Origin: Mastigocoleus sp. MO_188.B34
Lineage (GTDB): Bacteria; Cyanobacteriota; Cyanobacteriia; Cyanobacteriales; Nostocaceae
Direction: 5' to 3'
Assembly (NCBI RefSeq): GCF_030065675.1
Contig: NZ_JASJDK010000012.1
Span: 1-64,000, forward strand
Length of the DNA: 64,000 nucleotides
Within the stretch, counting starts at the first letter, position 1. Every line of letters begins with the position of its first letter. A program made the translations under genes and the position numbers. The notes under the pieces were generated by a model. That model made no database searches. It had not been told where the DNA came from and was given only the letters and a program-made list of their open reading frames with translations. This document shows, piece by piece, positions 63,987 to 64,000 of the stretch.

Positions 63987-64000
63987 GGCTAAAGCCACGC

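Overview
The window comes from the chromosome of a filamentous, probably heterocyst-forming cyanobacterium (order Nostocales). The evidence is a complete fraC-fraD-fraE filament-integrity operon, a devBCA-type exporter operon, pcyA and petCA, many cyanobacteria-only gene families (DUF3038/DUF4335, DUF3067, DUF3531, Ycf35, DUF3352), HIP1 octamers (GCGATCGC, e.g. at 2848 and 9465), and heptameric tandem repeats in the intergenic spaces. The DNA is AT-rich with long, repeat-laden spacers. The genus cannot be fixed from the sequence alone.

Layout. 1-9 kb: end of a TPR protein, mazG, a DUF2227 membrane protein, tRNA-Val(UAC), an RTX-like calcium-binding protein, a secreted TPR protein, a HAD phosphatase and a single-pass membrane protein. 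9-13 kb: devB-devC-devA (minus strand), a membrane-fusion/permease/ATPase exporter. 13.6-19.4 kb: pcyA (phycocyanobilin synthesis), a lone ECF-like ATPase, a secreted TPR protein, DUF3531, a Nudix hydrolase and rsmG. 19.9-23.6 kb: the DUF3038-DUF4335 pair, then DUF2997-ycf35-ferredoxin on the minus strand. 24.4-29 kb: pilB-pilT-pilC (type IV pilus motors and platform). 29.3-37.5 kb: grpE-dnaK-dnaJ followed by a TusA-like gene and rsgA, which overlap by 4 nt, then a GH57 glucan-branching-type enzyme. 37.8-40.5 kb: a small single-TM protein and a DUF3352 protein.

40.9-49 kb: a four-gene mycosporine-like amino acid (UV sunscreen) cluster on the minus strand, in order mysA-mysB-mysC-NRPS. The NRPS adenylation pocket reads as serine-specific, so shinorine is the predicted product. 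Unusually, the NRPS carries an extra N-terminal condensation domain whose HHxxxDG motif is degraded to HKIASDR. A methyltransferase gene lies upstream on the same strand. 52-55 kb: petC-petA (cytochrome b6f), divergent DUF3067, and purN. 55-64 kb: a secreted protein, a lone sugar-ABC permease, a pentapeptide-repeat protein, fraCDE, a tandemly duplicated CobO/BtuR-like P-loop protein and a 36-residue membrane peptide gene.

The spacers hold several families of miniature inverted-repeat elements. Three copies of a ~100-125 bp TATAGC-ended element are present, one with a matching empty site elsewhere in the window that shows a TA target duplication. Also present are other TATAGC-ended elements, a 111-bp CTAGTG-ended element, a 209-230 bp element between fraD and fraE, three copies of a 28-bp perfect palindrome, TAACGCACC hairpins and heptamer arrays.
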